A DNA stretch of 35,458 nt, taken from contig NZ_JAHLOF010000013.1 in assembly GCF_018917235.1 (NCBI RefSeq), forward strand, positions 1 to 35,458, written 5' to 3'. The stretch is from Metaclostridioides mangenotii. Its GTDB lineage: Bacteria; Bacillota; Clostridia; Peptostreptococcales; Peptostreptococcaceae. This document shows, piece after piece, positions 34,514 to 35,458 of the stretch (position 1 is the stretch's first letter; every line of letters begins with the position of its first letter). Below the pieces are notes generated by a model, which had not been told where the DNA came from, ran no database searches, and saw only the letters and a list, made by a program, of their open reading frames with translations. The translations under genes and the position numbers were made by a program.

Positions 34514-34825
34514 TTATAATTTTATTTCTATGTCAACACCTGCTGGTAGATCCAATCTCATTAATGAGTCTACAGTTTTTGGTGTTGGGTTAGCAATGTC
34601 TATTAATCTTTTGTGAGTTCTGATTTCAAATTGCTCTCTAGAATCTTTGTACTTGTGTACAGCTCTTAGTATAGTAACAATTTGTTTTTCTGTTGGTAGT
34701 GGCACAGGTCCTGAAACTTGTGAACCAGCTTTTTTAGCAGTTTCTACTATTTTGCCAGCTGAAAAATCTAATAATTTGTGATCATATGATTTTAGCTTTA
34801 TTCTTATTTGTTCATTCTTAGCCAT
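34514..34825 (-). CDS. rpsJ: 30S ribosomal protein S10
   Basis: A 103-residue head protein, also the NusE antitermination factor. [60 protein letters not shown] and [13 protein letters not shown] cover the family. The ORF is open 31 codons further upstream, but those are leader; ATG 34825 sits eight bases after GGAGGG. It is first in the S10 operon. Confidence 0.99.
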   Translation of the reverse strand: MAKNEQIRIKLKSYDHKLLDFSAGKIVETAKKAGSQVSGPVPLPTEKQIVTILRAVHKYKDSREQFEIRTHKRLIDIANPTPKTVDSLMRLDLPAGVDIEIKL

Positions 34826-34972
34826 ATTGTTTTCCCTCCTTCTTCGATTGTTTGTTTCCGTCACGAGCAATTTCTCCCGATAAACTGTTCCGGGTGTGTT
34901 GTAATTTCTTAAACACAATTTTTAAAATTGCATCTTTCCGGCGCTGCTTACTATTACCTCTTTTTAGCATAC
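34826..34972 (-). promoter_or_regulatory. Structured 5' leader of the S10 operon
   Basis: A leader of about 147 nt, GC-richer than the flanking DNA. Hairpins include CAATTTT/AAAATTG (34916-34930) and TGTGTT/AACACA (34895-34917), which overlap and are mutually exclusive, and CCCG/CGGG (34876-34894). Such alternative pairing is consistent with autoregulation, for example by L4, but no ligand can be named from sequence. Confidence 0.5.
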
Positions 34973-34978
34973 CATTAT

Positions 34979-35007
34979 ATTTTATACGAAAACTAACAAT
35001 ATTTCAA
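34979..35007 (-). promoter_or_regulatory. Promoter P2 of the S10 operon
   Basis: TTGAAA (35007-35002), a 17-nt spacer and TAAAAT (34984-34979). It lies just before the structured leader. Confidence 0.65.
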
Positions 35008-35081
35008 CCTTTTTTTAATCTTTTTTAAAATAATTATAATCAAGTAACTATCTTGATTTAAGCCGTTTTAAACACTAAATA

Positions 35082-35110
35082 ATTATAAACGTTTTAAAGA
35101 GTATTGTCAA
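35082..35110 (-). promoter_or_regulatory. Promoter P1 of the S10 operon
   Basis: Perfect consensus TTGACA (35110-35105), a 17-nt spacer, TATAAT (35087-35082). It is the strongest-looking promoter in the window, about 250 nt before rpsJ. Confidence 0.9.
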
Positions 35111-35198
35111 TAAAAATTGAATGCCGGTAGCACAAGGAGAACTTCTTAAGTAAAACGCAATTCCCAAAATATTTTTTCTACAGTTAAATTAAATAATA

Positions 35199-35254
35199 TT
35201 AAAAGAGGGCAGATTTATAAGTAAAATAAATTACTTATAAATCCAACCCCCTCT
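35199..35254 (-). terminator. Terminator of tuf
   Basis: A long hairpin with AGAGGG at the base and a GGATTTATAAGTAA/TTACTTATAAATC upper stem is followed leftward by TTTTAATATT. It lies about 65 nt past the tuf stop and separates tuf from the S10 promoters. Confidence 0.85.
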
Positions 35255-35320
35255 ATATTGTATACTTATCTGTATATTGTTTTAATTTTATAGGCTAATC
35301 AATTATTTAAAATAACTGGA

Positions 35321-35458
35321 TTATTCCATTATTGAAACAACAACTCCTGAAGCAACTGTTCTTCCACCTTCTCTTATCGCGAATCTTTGTCCTTCTTCTA
35401 CCGCGATTGGGTTGATTAAGTCAACTTCCATTGTTACGTTATCTCCAGGCATTACCAT
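35321..35458 (-). CDS. tuf: Elongation factor Tu, C-terminal end (partial)
   Basis: The last 45 codons of EF-Tu, reading [40 protein letters not shown] and ending VSIME before TAA. This is the third domain, which binds aminoacyl-tRNA and EF-Ts. The gene enters from the right edge of the window; the 5' part is outside. It has its own terminator before the S10 promoters. Whether this is one of two tuf copies cannot be told. Confidence 0.98.
   Translation of the reverse strand: MVMPGDNVTMEVDLINPIAVEEGQRFAIREGGRTVASGVVVSIME

Noticed and set aside
34826..34918. N-terminal extension of S10 by 31 codons
   Set aside because: These codons coincide with the structured leader and the ribosome site; S10 proteins start at MAKNEQ-type sequence.

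Overview
The window is AT-rich DNA from a low-GC Gram-positive anaerobe, most likely a clostridium of the Peptostreptococcaceae type. Four things point there: a CwlD-type spore-cortex amidase; zinc-binding forms of S4, S14 and L36; a KOW-domain gene between map and infA; and the order rpoA-rplQ-ecfA-ecfA-ecfT-truA-rplM-rpsI. The species cannot be fixed from sequence alone. Nearly everything is read on the minus strand, so the reading order is from high to low coordinates. The only clear plus-strand gene is an iron-type alcohol dehydrogenase.

Right half (35458 to about 18900): the 3' end of tuf with its terminator, then the S10-spc-alpha super-operon. The S10 unit starts from two sigma-A-type promoters and a structured leader. 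It runs rpsJ, rplC, rplD, rplW, rplB, rpsS, rplV, rpsC, rplP, rpmC, rpsQ, rplN, rplX, rplE, rpsZ, rpsH, rplF, rplR, rpsE, rpmD, rplO, secY, adk, map, KOW protein, infA, rpmJ, rpsM, rpsK, rpsD, rpoA, rplQ, and ends in two successive terminators. Two gaps stand out in this tightly packed operon: rpsJ-rplC (structured, 153 nt) and rpmJ-rpsM (about 150 nt with a possible promoter).

Middle (18650 to 13440): an AAA-type ATPase with its own promoter; the energy-coupling module ecfA1-ecfA2-ecfT for vitamin uptake, followed by truA; then rplM-rpsI behind an L13-type leader.

Left half (13400 to 4160): a phosphate uptake operon pstSCAB with a terminator between pstS and pstC, followed by a HAD-type phosphatase-like gene and a DUF4180 gene. 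Next is a complete riboflavin operon (ribD, ribE, ribB, ribA, ribH) under an FMN riboswitch, with two consecutive terminators ahead of ribD. ribB and ribA are separate genes here.

Far left (4135 to 1): the alcohol dehydrogenase, a cold-shock gene, a decayed C-terminal piece of a berberine-bridge-type FAD oxidase, and cwlD. Last comes a stable-RNA unit in the order tandem promoters, 5S rRNA, tRNA-Leu(UAA), tRNA(CAU), and what appears to be the first bases of a 16S rRNA at the window edge. An rRNA operon opening with 5S is the most unusual arrangement here. No wholly new multi-gene system is evident. The best leads are the 5S-first rRNA unit, the structured rpsJ-rplC gap, the repetitive basic tail of S3, the double terminator in the rib leader, and the ATPase inserted between rplQ and the ecf genes.
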